From a virus, in the IMG/VR virus record IMGVR_UViG_3300042542_000691, positions 1 to 27,570 of that record: 27,570 nucleotides of DNA. One strand, 5' to 3'. The number at the start of each line of letters is the position of its first letter. The first letter of the stretch is position 1. The position numbers and the translations under genes are program-made. Positions 7,790-15,694 of this stretch are shown piece after piece. The notes beneath the pieces were generated by a model. The model was not told the DNA's origin. It did not search any database and saw only the letters and a list, made by a program, of their open reading frames with translations.

Positions 7790-9652
7790 ATGGCAGCACT
7801 ATCAATCAGCGTACCGTACCCAGTCTTTTCAGGACAGGATGGGTTGCCTTTGGACAATGGTTATGTGTGGATTGGCGCGCCAAACTTGTCGCCACAAGTT
7901 AACCCTGTTACTGTTTATTTTGATGAAGCATTAACAATACAAGCAGCCCAACCATTACGCACCATCAATGGCTACATTTCAAACTCTGGAACACCTGCAC
8001 AAATTTATGTGAACGGCGTGAACTTTTCTATTTTGGTTCAAGATAGTAAAGGCTCAATGGTTTATCAATTTGCAGATGGTGCTTATGTTGCAACAAATGC
8101 AGTGAGTGTTGCATTTACTGGAGCCAATGGTCAAACTGGTACGGTGGCTGACATTGCTGATCCAGATGGTGCTGATTGGATTGGGTTTACAGGGTACAAG
8201 GCCCAAGACGGAACAGTTGAAAATTTAGCTGGCGATGATGGTTCAGACTGGATTGGTTTTGAGCCATCGGCAACAGGCTCCATTGTTCGATCAGCTCAAG
8301 ACAAGATGCGAGACAATGCCAACATAAATGATTTTGGTGGCAATGGTGACGGTATTGCTATCAATAATTCAGCGTTTTCTTTGATGGCAACTGCTTATGG
8401 CTATGTTGTATTTCCCGAAGGTGATTTCGTGCTGAATACTCGGAACATTGATGTGCCGATTTATTTCTCAGCAGGTGCGGCAATCACAGTCCCAACTGGC
8501 AACACAGTTACTATTCGCAACAGAATCACAGCGTCAAACAAGCAACAAATTTTTAAGGGCGATGGCGACATTCGCCTTGAGAGCGACAACGCTCTAGGCA
8601 TTGGTGAAGACAGCCGCCATGTGTACGCTGCTTGGTGGGGTATTTTCCCTGTTGGTCAGGCAGCCACGATTCAAACGGCTTTGTTCAACAAAGCACTTGG
8701 CGCATTTACATCGCAGACCCGTGAAGGCATCTTTGAGCTAGACATTGGTTCTTATCGAATTGACGAAAAAGTAACTATCCCTCGCGGCGTGCATCTCAAA
8801 GGTGCTGGCACGCGCAGAACAGTTTTTGACTTGGTAGATGACGGTTACACCGCACTTGAATCTGGTGGTGCTGCTGTAAAAATTACAGGCGTTCAGTTTG
8901 AACAACCGACTGGATCGTTTTCGTATTTTGATGGTATCCAGATTGGGTTGTTACACGATACTTGTGTGCTTGAGGACATAAGGCTGTGGAACCCTCGCGT
9001 TGGTATTTATATTGGCCTCGATGCAACACGATCAAGCGTCAATCAAGTTGTTTGCGTTAACAACTCGGAGCCAGGTGGTGGCTACCCTGCCGACAGTGCT
9101 GTTGTGTGGGTACAGGCGACCAATGTTTTGCTTGAAGACATACAGTTGACAAACACCAGTTTTGGCCAAGATTGTGTCGTGCTTCTTGGCTTGGGAAACA
9201 CATCTGCAATGCAAAACACCATCATTAACGATGTGGCTTGCACTGAGAAATCTACGCCAATCAAAATTATTGCGGACACCGAAAGTTTGCAAAACACGAT
9301 GATTTGCAATGTCGGATTCTTTGGCTCTACTGGTGATGATATTGACGCAGTGGTGGAAGTCGTGACATCTGGAACGGCTAATGTGCAAGGCTTGTCCATG
9401 AACAACATTTGTTCCAACGGGCTTGCAAGTGCTTTGTTGAAAATGACGCAAGGTAGTTCTGGTTCTACGCTTGCGGTAACACTCGCTAGCGGAACGGCGT
9501 TTTCATCCAACACTCAAGCTGCAAACTTGACGCGAACTGCTGGAACAATGTCTAAAATTGTTATTGCTCACGGCGTTGCAGCTTTTTCTGCTTCGCCACC
9601 TGTTTCAAGCACCGGCACTATTACCGATCTTGAAATTGCCAGCTATATGTAA
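7790..9652 (+). CDS. Tailspike 1: P22-like head-binding domain plus beta-helix receptor domain
   Basis: This is a 620-residue protein preceded by GGAGAATAAATAA and an ATG. Residues 1-105 match the P22 tailspike head-binding domain pattern: PVFSGQDGLPLDNGYVWIG, then PVTVYFDEALTIQAAQPLRT, then INGYISNSGTPAQIYVNG. Residues 126-133 and 150-157 repeat DGxDWIGF in the linker. From about residue 180 (INDFGGNGDGIAINNSAF) the chain is a right-handed beta-helix of the pectate-lyase type, with HVYAAWWGIF near residues 277-286 and many Asn/Val/Ile rungs. Such spikes bind and often cleave host surface polysaccharide. The catalytic residues cannot be assigned by eye. A second spike with the same adaptor follows. 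Confidence 0.8.
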   Translation: MAALSISVPYPVFSGQDGLPLDNGYVWIGAPNLSPQVNPVTVYFDEALTIQAAQPLRTINGYISNSGTPAQIYVNGVNFSILVQDSKGSMVYQFADGAYVATNAVSVAFTGANGQTGTVADIADPDGADWIGFTGYKAQDGTVENLAGDDGSDWIGFEPSATGSIVRSAQDKMRDNANINDFGGNGDGIAINNSAFSLMATAYGYVVFPEGDFVLNTRNIDVPIYFSAGAAITVPTGNTVTIRNRITASNKQQIFKGDGDIRLESDNALGIGEDSRHVYAAWWGIFPVGQAATIQTALFNKALGAFTSQTREGIFELDIGSYRIDEKVTIPRGVHLKGAGTRRTVFDLVDDGYTALESGGAAVKITGVQFEQPTGSFSYFDGIQIGLLHDTCVLEDIRLWNPRVGIYIGLDATRSSVNQVVCVNNSEPGGGYPADSAVVWVQATNVLLEDIQLTNTSFGQDCVVLLGLGNTSAMQNTIINDVACTEKSTPIKIIADTESLQNTMICNVGFFGSTGDDIDAVVEVVTSGTANVQGLSMNNICSNGLASALLKMTQGSSGSTLAVTLASGTAFSSNTQAANLTRTAGTMSKIVIAHGVAAFSASPPVSSTGTITDLEIASYM

Positions 9653-9662
9653 AGGGTAAAAA

Positions 9663-12068
9663 ATGTCAGCACTATCTATTCAACCAGTTTTTCCAACGTT
9701 TACTGACATTGATGGTCAGCCATTGGAAAATGGTTACATTTGGATTGGTCAGGCAAACCTTGACCCTCAAGCAAATCCAATAACTGTTTATTTGGATGAT
9801 GCTTTAACTATCGTTGCAACTCAGCCTATAAGAACCATCGCTGGTTATCCATCAAATAATAGCGCTCCGTGTCGGCTGTATGTAAACACCAATTACAGCA
9901 TCCGAGTAATGAACAGGAATGGAAGTACGGTATATTCTGCACCAGAAGCAACCGAGCGTTACAGCAATGCGGTTCTAAGCAATGTCGCAATCAACGTGAC
10001 AGACTTTGGCGCGATTGGTGATGGTGTAACGAATGACACTACCGCAATTCAAGCAGCATTGAATGCGGGTGCTGGCGGTTCTGTGTACCTGCCAAAGGGT
10101 GTTTATCGATGCACTGAAACGCTTGTAGTCCCACCTGGCACAATCTTTTATGGTGACGGCACAGGCGCATGGCGAGCCGCACCATTTTCCAACATTGAAA
10201 CAGCAATTTATTCCAATGACATTGGCTCGGTGCTCTTGTTTACAGGGACTGGAACGCGTAACAAAACTGTTGACTTTGTGACCGAATCGCGTCAGTGCGG
10301 TTTTGACCGTCCGAACACTGTTCGCAACTACACCAACTCGTTTGACGCTGAGTATTTGTTGGCAGACTTCACCAACAAAAATGCAAGTGGTGCAACTCCC
10401 GCAACACTGCGTCAATTTTCAGTTGGCGTCATTCTTGGCACTGGTGAGAGTGATAGTTGGTATCCAACTGTTCTCCGTCAAATGCGGGTTGTTATTAGCT
10501 GCCCAGGCCCATCGGAAACTTACGGCGTAGAGGGTTATGGCAACCAGTCAACGATTGTGCCTTTTGCCGATTGGGATATTGGCGTATGGGCAAAATCACC
10601 TTGGCGCACCCGCGTTGAATATTGTCAAGTCGTAGGCTATTGGAATATTAAAGGTCTTTTGGCAACTTCAATGGCAATGGATGGCGCTACCACTGAAACA
10701 GGTGGTTACGCTGAGTTTTTCCATATTGAGGGCGGCGTCATTCAATCAGGCTTATCAATCCGGTCTGGAGACGTCTGGCCGATTACTGCAAAAACTGTAA
10801 ACACATTGACCATCGAATGGACTGCATCACATCGTTTTGCGAGTTCAGGCACTCTTATTACAGACGATGGTTCTGTAACATATACGGGTTTAACTTATAC
10901 GGCTGGCAGCCCAAACACATTGACATTTACAGGATGCTCGGCAACGACAAACATCGTTGTTAGCGGGGACACTCGTACTGTAATTCGCACCACGCCAACG
11001 GCAGGTTTTGCCAACAGCAGCATCAACAACTGCGAGATCAACGATTTTGCTCATGCAACTCGCGTTGAAGAACAGTCTCCAGATTTTGCTCCACGGCAAA
11101 TGCCTATTCGGGCTGCAATTGAAATTAGCGGTCACCCAACTCGCGGCATTTCGTTTAATGATGTGTCTGCCTACGGGACAAGCCCAGTTGCCTTGCACTT
11201 TGGCAATGCGCGAGATATTGAGTTTTATTCATGTTACTTTGAGCCAAAGTCCTACAAGACAACTGTTGGCGGCGCATCACAAACTCAAGGCGCTGCGTTT
11301 GTCTGCGGCCCGAAAGCCACTTACAGCACACTCGTTCCCACTTACGAAAAAGGCATCATCACCGCATTTGGTGTTGACTTTACTGGTTCAATCGGGATGC
11401 TCCCATTGGTTAACACCACGGTAGGCACTCGTTTGTATAACGTACCAGACCTTTTTAATCCTCGCGGGTACTTTAATCAAAGGCGCAATTTACCCAATGC
11501 CGATCTCAACACAAAGTTGGTTGGCAGCAATGGGCAAAGCGTTCAAATTATTTCTCAAAGCACAACTGGAAGTGATCGAATCGGGTTTGACGTTGACACT
11601 GATGGAAACGTAACGATTGGCCCTGAGTTTTCTGGCAACGTCACAAAATTTACAGCAGGCACACAAAGGTTTAGCAACATTGGCAACAGGGTTCAGTTTG
11701 AGCAAACCGATTTGGCCTTAGATGAAAAAGTCTGGGAGTTTGCCAACACCTCAAGTGCTGGATCGTTTGTTTTTAGAACCCTTGCCGATGCGTATTCCGT
11801 TGGAACAACGGCTTGGTCTTTGTCAAGGTCCACAACTAACATTACAGGTCAAACATGGACAATCGACTCAGGTGAATACCGATTCGTTGGTGGCTCAATT
11901 CGTCTTGGCAGCACAACTGGCCCCACATGGTCACAAGGGACAGGGAGTCCTGAAGGTGTTGTAACTGCACGTGTTGGCTCGTTCTTTTCACGCACAGACG
12001 GCGGCGCTGGAACTTCGTTTTACGTCAAAGAATCTGGCACAGGTAATACTGGCTGGGTTGCAAAGTAA
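9663..12068 (+). CDS. Tailspike 2: P22-like head-binding domain plus pectate-lyase-type beta-helix
   Basis: This is an 801-residue protein with AGGG shortly before its ATG. Residues 1-105 are clearly related to tailspike 1 (DGQPLENGYIWIGQANLDP, NPITVYLDDALTIVATQPIR, TIAGYPSNN), so both spikes should dock on the same tail site. Residues 114-126 (DFGAIGDGVTNDT) are the typical opening of the Pectate_lyase_3 fold, followed by GGSVYLPKGVYRC. The long C-terminal part carries beta-helix rungs and an end domain (FFSRTDGGAGTSFYVKESG) like the closing segment of many phage spikes. The receptor domain is unrelated in detail to that of tailspike 1, which suggests two surface targets or an exchanged module. 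Confidence 0.82.
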   Translation: MSALSIQPVFPTFTDIDGQPLENGYIWIGQANLDPQANPITVYLDDALTIVATQPIRTIAGYPSNNSAPCRLYVNTNYSIRVMNRNGSTVYSAPEATERYSNAVLSNVAINVTDFGAIGDGVTNDTTAIQAALNAGAGGSVYLPKGVYRCTETLVVPPGTIFYGDGTGAWRAAPFSNIETAIYSNDIGSVLLFTGTGTRNKTVDFVTESRQCGFDRPNTVRNYTNSFDAEYLLADFTNKNASGATPATLRQFSVGVILGTGESDSWYPTVLRQMRVVISCPGPSETYGVEGYGNQSTIVPFADWDIGVWAKSPWRTRVEYCQVVGYWNIKGLLATSMAMDGATTETGGYAEFFHIEGGVIQSGLSIRSGDVWPITAKTVNTLTIEWTASHRFASSGTLITDDGSVTYTGLTYTAGSPNTLTFTGCSATTNIVVSGDTRTVIRTTPTAGFANSSINNCEINDFAHATRVEEQSPDFAPRQMPIRAAIEISGHPTRGISFNDVSAYGTSPVALHFGNARDIEFYSCYFEPKSYKTTVGGASQTQGAAFVCGPKATYSTLVPTYEKGIITAFGVDFTGSIGMLPLVNTTVGTRLYNVPDLFNPRGYFNQRRNLPNADLNTKLVGSNGQSVQIISQSTTGSDRIGFDVDTDGNVTIGPEFSGNVTKFTAGTQRFSNIGNRVQFEQTDLALDEKVWEFANTSSAGSFVFRTLADAYSVGTTAWSLSRSTTNITGQTWTIDSGEYRFVGGSIRLGSTTGPTWSQGTGSPEGVVTARVGSFFSRTDGGAGTSFYVKESGTGNTGWVAK

Positions 12069-12078
12069 GGGTTCTAAA

Positions 12079-12138
12079 ATGTTTCAACCAATGTTTGAAC
12101 AACAATATGGCGACCCAATTTATGAGGATATGAAATGA
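12079..12138 (+). CDS. Candidate 19-residue micro-ORF between spike and fibre genes
   Basis: ATG at 12079 opens a 19-codon frame, MFQPMFEQQYGDPIYEDMK. TAAGGG at 12066-12071 lies seven bases before it, a good Shine-Dalgarno. Its TGA overlaps the ATG of the next gene (ATGA at 12135-12138), the coupling used elsewhere in this phage. The peptide is acidic and aromatic with no membrane segment. It may be a real small protein or a leader that couples translation of the fibre gene. It is too short for composition to prove coding. Confidence 0.3.
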   Translation: MFQPMFEQQYGDPIYEDMK

Positions 12139-13157
12139 TTGCGCCTTCATACGCCATAACAGCGACAGAGCGAGTTTTGCCAAGCCTTGCGCTGGACTTT
12201 ACTACGGCACTTCTTGATGCCCGTGTTGGGTTTACCCGCACAGGCAATACGGCAACTGTAACAAATTCGTCGGGCGTGATTGTTGCAGCAAATGCAGATG
12301 TCCCGCGCTTTGACTACAACCCGACTACGCTTGTTTGTCGAGGGTTGCTGATTGAAGAATCCAGAACCAACCTTGTGCTGAACAGTTTGATTGATGGCAC
12401 AAACTTGGCAACGCAGTCTGTCACTGTTACTGCGGCTGCTCACACTTTGTCGTTTTATGGCACAGGTTCAGTTGTGTTGTCTGGAACAGCTAGCGCCACC
12501 GTTACAGGGACTGGCGCTTACCCTACTCGCACAACGCTGACTTTTACACCTACTGCTGGCAGTTTGACGCTGACCGTGACTGGCGATGTGAAGTTCTGCA
12601 ACCTTGAACTCGGCGCGTTTGCCACCTCGTTTATTCCGACAGCAGCATCGCAAGTCACACGCACTGCTGATCTTGCAACAATGACTGGGTCGAATTTCAC
12701 TGATTGGTTCGGTACGACCGCAGGCAGCATCGAATCTATTGCAACCACATTTGGCCTTATAGATGCGGCGGCTGGAAACCGCAGGCATCATTGGTCGGTT
12801 ACTCAAGGCGCAAGCATTGCAACAAACACGTTACTTGCTTATGTTGTAACAACTGGCGTAACAAATGTTACTAGAAATTCTGGTGGCGCGACAACAACAA
12901 TGCCATTGTTCGGTGGAACACAAACCAACGGTACAGTAAATAATTTTGTGATTGGTTTTAATGGCTCTACCGCAGATCGTGCTTTGAACACAACTGTTGC
13001 TGCTAATACGGCGGCAAGTCTAACACTTTCCAATATGGATAGACTTTCATTGGGCCAGCAAAGTGATTCTGCACGTTTCCTCAATGGTCACTTGCAAAAG
13101 TTCAACTACTGGCCTATGAAGTTAACCAACGCTGAAATTCAAGCATTTTCAAAATAA
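12135..13157 (+). CDS. Fibre-type virion protein with concanavalin-A-like lectin C-terminus
   Basis: This is a 340-residue product with GAGG at 12124-12127 before the ATG. Residues 18-80 (PSLALDFTTALLDARVGFTR, VPRFDYNPTTLVCRGLLIEE, SRTNLVLNS) match the conserved opening of phage head-spike or fibre proteins that precede a lectin-like fold. The centre is Thr/Ala-rich beta sandwich. The C-terminal FLNGHLQKFNYWPMKLTNAE is the usual last strand of concanavalin-A-like domains in these proteins. It probably binds surface sugars. It lacks the P22-type head-binding adaptor of the two spikes upstream, so it attaches elsewhere or by another protein. Family recognition is good, the exact virion location is unknown. 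Confidence 0.6.
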   Translation: MIAPSYAITATERVLPSLALDFTTALLDARVGFTRTGNTATVTNSSGVIVAANADVPRFDYNPTTLVCRGLLIEESRTNLVLNSLIDGTNLATQSVTVTAAAHTLSFYGTGSVVLSGTASATVTGTGAYPTRTTLTFTPTAGSLTLTVTGDVKFCNLELGAFATSFIPTAASQVTRTADLATMTGSNFTDWFGTTAGSIESIATTFGLIDAAAGNRRHHWSVTQGASIATNTLLAYVVTTGVTNVTRNSGGATTTMPLFGGTQTNGTVNNFVIGFNGSTADRALNTTVAANTAASLTLSNMDRLSLGQQSDSARFLNGHLQKFNYWPMKLTNAEIQAFSK

Positions 13158-13165
13158 GGCAAACA

Positions 13166-13426
13166 ATGAACAACAAAGACATTCATTTACGTTTTGTTTC
13201 TGAAAAAGAAGCGGTATCAAAGCTGATGGCTGCTGGTGTATTGGTAGAGCTTGACGACCTTGATGGCGGCAAGCGTATTGCAGAACTGCCGACATACTTG
13301 CTTGATGTGATCGGGGGCATACCCAACGCATCTGGTTGGCACGTCAATATGCGCGGCGAGTTGCCAGAAGCACTCAAGCCGTACAAAATAACTGTATCTG
13401 GTACACCGTACCGCATTTGGGATTAA
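13166..13426 (+). CDS. Small hypothetical protein in the tail-fibre region
   Basis: This is an 86-residue soluble protein. The chain begins with a charged helix (SEKEAVSKLMAAGVLVEL) and ends in strands (PYKITVSGTPYRIWD). There is no Cys, signal or membrane segment. I do not recognise a family. The position between the lectin-like fibre gene and two beta-rich structural proteins suggests a fibre chaperone or a minor virion part. Spacing to neighbours is short (8 and 9 bases), consistent with one late transcript. Confidence 0.45.
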   Translation: MNNKDIHLRFVSEKEAVSKLMAAGVLVELDDLDGGKRIAELPTYLLDVIGGIPNASGWHVNMRGELPEALKPYKITVSGTPYRIWD

Positions 13427-13435
13427 GGAACCATC

Positions 13436-13786
13436 ATGTTAAAAACCGTTGCTTTTTTACCAGGCTCTGCGCCAGCGTTCATCCTCAGTCCTGACGGCAT
13501 CATTACAGAAGCAGGCGCGTCTCGCACTCTGTCTGCTGCTGACAATGGCAAGGTGATTTACTGCACCAGCGGCTCGGCTGTCACTATTACCTGTGCGGTT
13601 AGTCTTGGCAAGGCGTTCTCATGCACGATCATTCAGGGCGGCGCTGGTAAGGTTACAGTGGCTGCTGGTGCTGCTACTCTCAACTCGTACTCCGGTTTGC
13701 TGAGTACGATGGGACAATACGCTGTTATTTCGCTCATCAGTCCCGTGGCTGACGAATTTATCGCAGCCGGTAACCTCGGCGTTTAA
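13436..13786 (+). CDS. Small beta-rich virion protein (fibre-associated)
   Basis: This is a 116-residue protein preceded by AAGGAACCATC and an ATG. Residues 28-60 (ASRTLSAADNGKVIYCTSGS, then AVTITC) and 68-100 (IIQGGAGKVTVAAGAATLNS, then YSGLLSTMGQYAVISLI) match a pattern that recurs in phage tail and fibre proteins, in which a short beta module reports a value with noise-like wording (a DNGKVI...QGGAGKV...GQYA series). It is probably a trimeric appendage module made as a separate chain. No enzymatic residues are visible. The name is descriptive only. Confidence 0.5.
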   Translation: MLKTVAFLPGSAPAFILSPDGIITEAGASRTLSAADNGKVIYCTSGSAVTITCAVSLGKAFSCTIIQGGAGKVTVAAGAATLNSYSGLLSTMGQYAVISLISPVADEFIAAGNLGV

Positions 13787-13800
13787 CTCAAGGAAAAATC

Positions 13801-14154
13801 ATGGCAACCAATTCACAAATCGCATTTGCACCCCTTGGCAGCACAGTTGTTGTCCCTGCTGCTGCTGTTGCCCCAACTGGCGTTCAAGCGCTGGTTGACG
13901 CACGCTTTGATGCTCAAGGCACAGGGCAGTATCGCATCATCAACTCAAGCACCAACACAGTGTTTTTGGGTGTAGGCCCAACTGCCGCGATTGCTACGGC
14001 TAACGCTGTGGCCCCTATTGCTGGCACACCCTCGGCTGCGATTGTGCTAGTGCCTGGTGCTGTTGAAGTCTTGCGCTTTGGGCGTGCATCATTCTTCAGT
14101 GGCTTGGCATCTGCCGCCTCTACGGTTTACATCGTGCAGGGCGAGGGTATGTAA
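13801..14154 (+). CDS. Small Ala/Val-rich structural protein, function unknown
   Basis: This is a 117-residue product with AAGGAAAAATC before its ATG. The sequence is rich in Ala, Val and Thr and alternates as beta strands (VVVPAAAVAPTGVQALVDAR, QYRIINSSTNTVFLGVGPTA, TVYIVQGEGM). No Cys or membrane helix is present. It sits last in the structural block and shares one base with the start of the first lysis-cassette gene (TAATG at 14152-14156). It probably belongs to the virion surface, like its neighbours, but no family is recognised. Confidence 0.45.
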   Translation: MATNSQIAFAPLGSTVVVPAAAVAPTGVQALVDARFDAQGTGQYRIINSSTNTVFLGVGPTAAIATANAVAPIAGTPSAAIVLVPGAVEVLRFGRASFFSGLASAASTVYIVQGEGM

Positions 14155-14351
14155 TGGCCGAGGATACCGACACACGGCTAGCGGTGCATGAGGCAGTTTG
14201 TTCAGCCAGATATGCCGCTATCGAAAAGTCTTTTGATTCAGGCTCACAACGCATGACCCGCATTGAGTATTTGCTTTATGTGGTGATTGCGGCTGTGTTG
14301 CTGGGGCCAGGCTTTGCTGGTGAGTTGGTCAAAAAAATACTGGGGCTGTAA
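14154..14351 (+). CDS. Small single-helix membrane protein, XhlA/holin-like
   Basis: This is a 65-residue protein. Residues 1-35 are polar and helical (DTRLAVHEAVCSARYAAIEK). Residues 38-58 (IEYLLYVVIAAVLLGPGFAG) form one hydrophobic segment, followed by a short tail with two Lys. This arrangement, a soluble coil followed by one C-terminal helix, is like the haemolysin XhlA-type accessory holins. Four more membrane proteins and an endolysin lie downstream, so a lysis role is likely but unproven. Its TAA stop (14349-14351) is directly followed, in the same frame, by the next gene. Confidence 0.5.
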   Translation: MAEDTDTRLAVHEAVCSARYAAIEKSFDSGSQRMTRIEYLLYVVIAAVLLGPGFAGELVKKILGL

Positions 14352-15041
14352 ATTGATCCGATCAGCATTTGTCTGCTTGCCGCAGGACTTGTTAAGCAAA
14401 TACAAGCTGGGTGCGAGCTGTACAAACAGGCAAAAGAATCTTTCGTTGAGATTAAGCAGACTGCTGATGAGGTTATCGCCATTGGCAAAGAAGTGCATGG
14501 CTTTTGGGGTCAATTACTTGCTTTTTTTAAACCCAAGCCCCAAGCGTCCAAGCCTGTGGCGAAAAAGAGGTCAACCTATGTCGCAGTTGACGAGACACAA
14601 GTCAAGATCGACATTGTAAAAAACCTAACTGAGTTTTTCAGACTGCAAGAGCAGTTAGCGGCACACATCAGAGAAGAGGAAGAGAAAAGCCTGACAGTTT
14701 ATGACCCAGATCAAAACTTGATGGAAGCGGCGCTCAAGCGAGTGATGGCACAGCAGGAGATGGATAGATTGGTTGTGACAATTAGGGAGACGATGGTGTA
14801 TCAATCGCCCAAGGAAATGGGTGCGCTGTACTCAGAAGTCCACAAGATGCGGGATGTCATACAAGGCGAACAGGAAAAAGCTAGACTTGCAAAAGAAGCG
14901 CAAGAGAGGCAAATGCGATGGCAACGGCGGCAAGAGGAAAGAAACCTCCAGCTAAAGCTGGCGGCAGTAATAGCGACTACTATATTCCTCCTGTACCTGT
15001 GGTTGTGGCTCCTCCTGTTAAGTCGCTGGCGGCAGATATGA
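14352..15041 (+). CDS. Hypothetical helical membrane-anchored protein, probable ATT start
   Basis: The frame is open for 229 codons directly after the TAA of the preceding gene and in the same frame. No ATG, GTG or TTG occurs in frame until the GTG at 14493. Yet the 47 codons before that GTG read as normal protein (DPISICLLAAGLVKQIQAG, YKQAKESFVEIKQTADEVI), so I start the gene at ATT 14352. GGGG at 14342-14345 lies six bases before it. The body is Gln/Glu/Arg-rich helix, and residues about 203-222 (AAVIATTIFLLYLWLWLLLL) are a C-terminal membrane segment. The last 124 bases overlap the next gene. Alternatives: start at GTG 14493, or readthrough of TAA. Function unknown. Confidence 0.5.
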   Translation: MDPISICLLAAGLVKQIQAGCELYKQAKESFVEIKQTADEVIAIGKEVHGFWGQLLAFFKPKPQASKPVAKKRSTYVAVDETQVKIDIVKNLTEFFRLQEQLAAHIREEEEKSLTVYDPDQNLMEAALKRVMAQQEMDRLVVTIRETMVYQSPKEMGALYSEVHKMRDVIQGEQEKARLAKEAQERQMRWQRRQEERNLQLKLAAVIATTIFLLYLWLWLLLLSRWRQI

Positions 15042-15277
15042 TGGGCTGGATTTTTAGCTGTGTGCTGATCGGGTTGTTATTGCCTTTGCTTGGGTTTCTG
15101 TATGTGGACATACTGGAGGCAAAGCAAGAGGTCAAAATACAAGTGGAAAAAGTTGAACGGTTAAGGCGTGAGATTGAAAGGGAAAGACGTGAAAAGAAGC
15201 CTAGCGATACTATTTCTGATAACCCTGTATTTGATCGGGTGCGAAGACCGTTTTCGCTACCCATGCCAAGACCCTAA
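14918..15277 (+). CDS. Membrane protein with periplasmic coiled coil, candidate inner-membrane spanin-like subunit
   Basis: This is a 119-residue product; the ATG at 14918 follows AGAGG with eight bases spacing. Residues 1-40 are basic and Pro-rich. Residues 42-64 (GWIFSCVLIGLLLPLLGFLY) are a membrane helix. Residues 68-95 (EAKQEVKIQVEKVERLRREI) are a charged coiled coil. A lipoprotein gene starts inside it in another frame (15189) and runs 94 bases beyond its end, the overlap pattern of spanin pairs. However, a classical Rz/Rz1 pair is encoded 400 bases downstream, so this would be a second pair or something else. Its own reading frame overlaps the previous gene by 124 bases. Confidence 0.5.
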   Translation: MATAARGKKPPAKAGGSNSDYYIPPVPVVVAPPVKSLAADMMGWIFSCVLIGLLLPLLGFLYVDILEAKQEVKIQVEKVERLRREIERERREKKPSDTISDNPVFDRVRRPFSLPMPRP

Positions 15278-15371
15278 AAATTGGGAACTTGCTGATTGCA
15301 AACCTCCAATCTGCACTGCCACTGGCACTTGCCCAGACCAGTTAATCAAACCTGAACAGGAGAAAAAATGA
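15189..15371 (+). CDS. Small Cys-rich lipoprotein, candidate outer-membrane spanin-like partner
   Basis: The GTG at 15189 is chosen because AAAGGG at 15177-15182 sits six bases before it and because it gives a compact signal peptide; a GTG at 15168 is also open. The 60-residue product begins MKRSLAILFLITLYLIGC, a basic n-region, a hydrophobic core and the lipobox LIGC, so Cys18 should be lipidated. The mature part has five further Cys (RYPCQDPKNWELADCKPP, ICTATGTCPD) and a basic tail. The 5' half lies inside the upstream membrane-protein gene in another frame. The type resembles small phage lipoproteins near holins, from memory. The export signal is clear; the partner is an inference. Confidence 0.6.
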   Translation: MKRSLAILFLITLYLIGCEDRFRYPCQDPKNWELADCKPPICTATGTCPDQLIKPEQEKK

Positions 15372-15694
15372 TGCCTACTGTTGCCTATAAAACAACCAAC
15401 CGCCTGACCGCAGACGAGATTGAAGTCAGGGTATGGGCATTCGTTATCGTGGTCTTGGTGACCATTCTGTTGGCCTCAATGGGTATGTTCCTGTACTCAG
15501 TCTCTTTTGTTACTCAGCCCATGAATGGCGCAATGGCGGCAATCGACAAGGTTTATACCCAACAAATCAGCACCATTATGGTGTTCATAACTGGCGTATT
15601 GGGTGGCGTTGCTGGTCGTTCTGGTGTCAAAGCTATTGCCAATGCAACCGCCAAGGCTGAAGCTACTGATAACGATGAGTCGCCCAAGCCATGA
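15368..15694 (+). CDS. Two-helix membrane protein, candidate holin
   Basis: This is a 108-residue product with AGGAGAAAA before an ATGATG; either Met could start. Residues 23-46 (WAFVIVVLVTILLASMGMFL) and about 68-88 (STIMVFITGVLGGVAGRSGV) are hydrophobic helices joined by a short polar loop. The C-terminus is charged (AKAEATDNDESPKP). Two helices, small size, a charged tail and the position immediately before Rz/Rz1 and the endolysin fit a class II holin, which would time lysis by opening the inner membrane. It overlaps the next gene by ATGA at 15691-15694. Holin families diverge too much for a firm name. Confidence 0.55.
   Translation: MMPTVAYKTTNRLTADEIEVRVWAFVIVVLVTILLASMGMFLYSVSFVTQPMNGAMAAIDKVYTQQISTIMVFITGVLGGVAGRSGVKAIANATAKAEATDNDESPKP

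Noticed and set aside
9032-9513. Two overlapping antisense frames of about 140 codons in tailspike 1
   Set aside because: The sense strand has a clear beta-helix protein; the antisense products have no recognisable pattern and no upstream ribosome site in a gene-like place.
10998-11424. 138-codon plus-strand frame inside tailspike 2
   Set aside because: Frame-shifted shadow of the spike, with no start site and a protein of random appearance.
14287-14619. 110-codon frame overlapping the ATT-start gene
   Set aside because: It is rich in Leu, Cys and Arg in the shifted phase and crosses two better-supported genes; there is no ribosome binding site.
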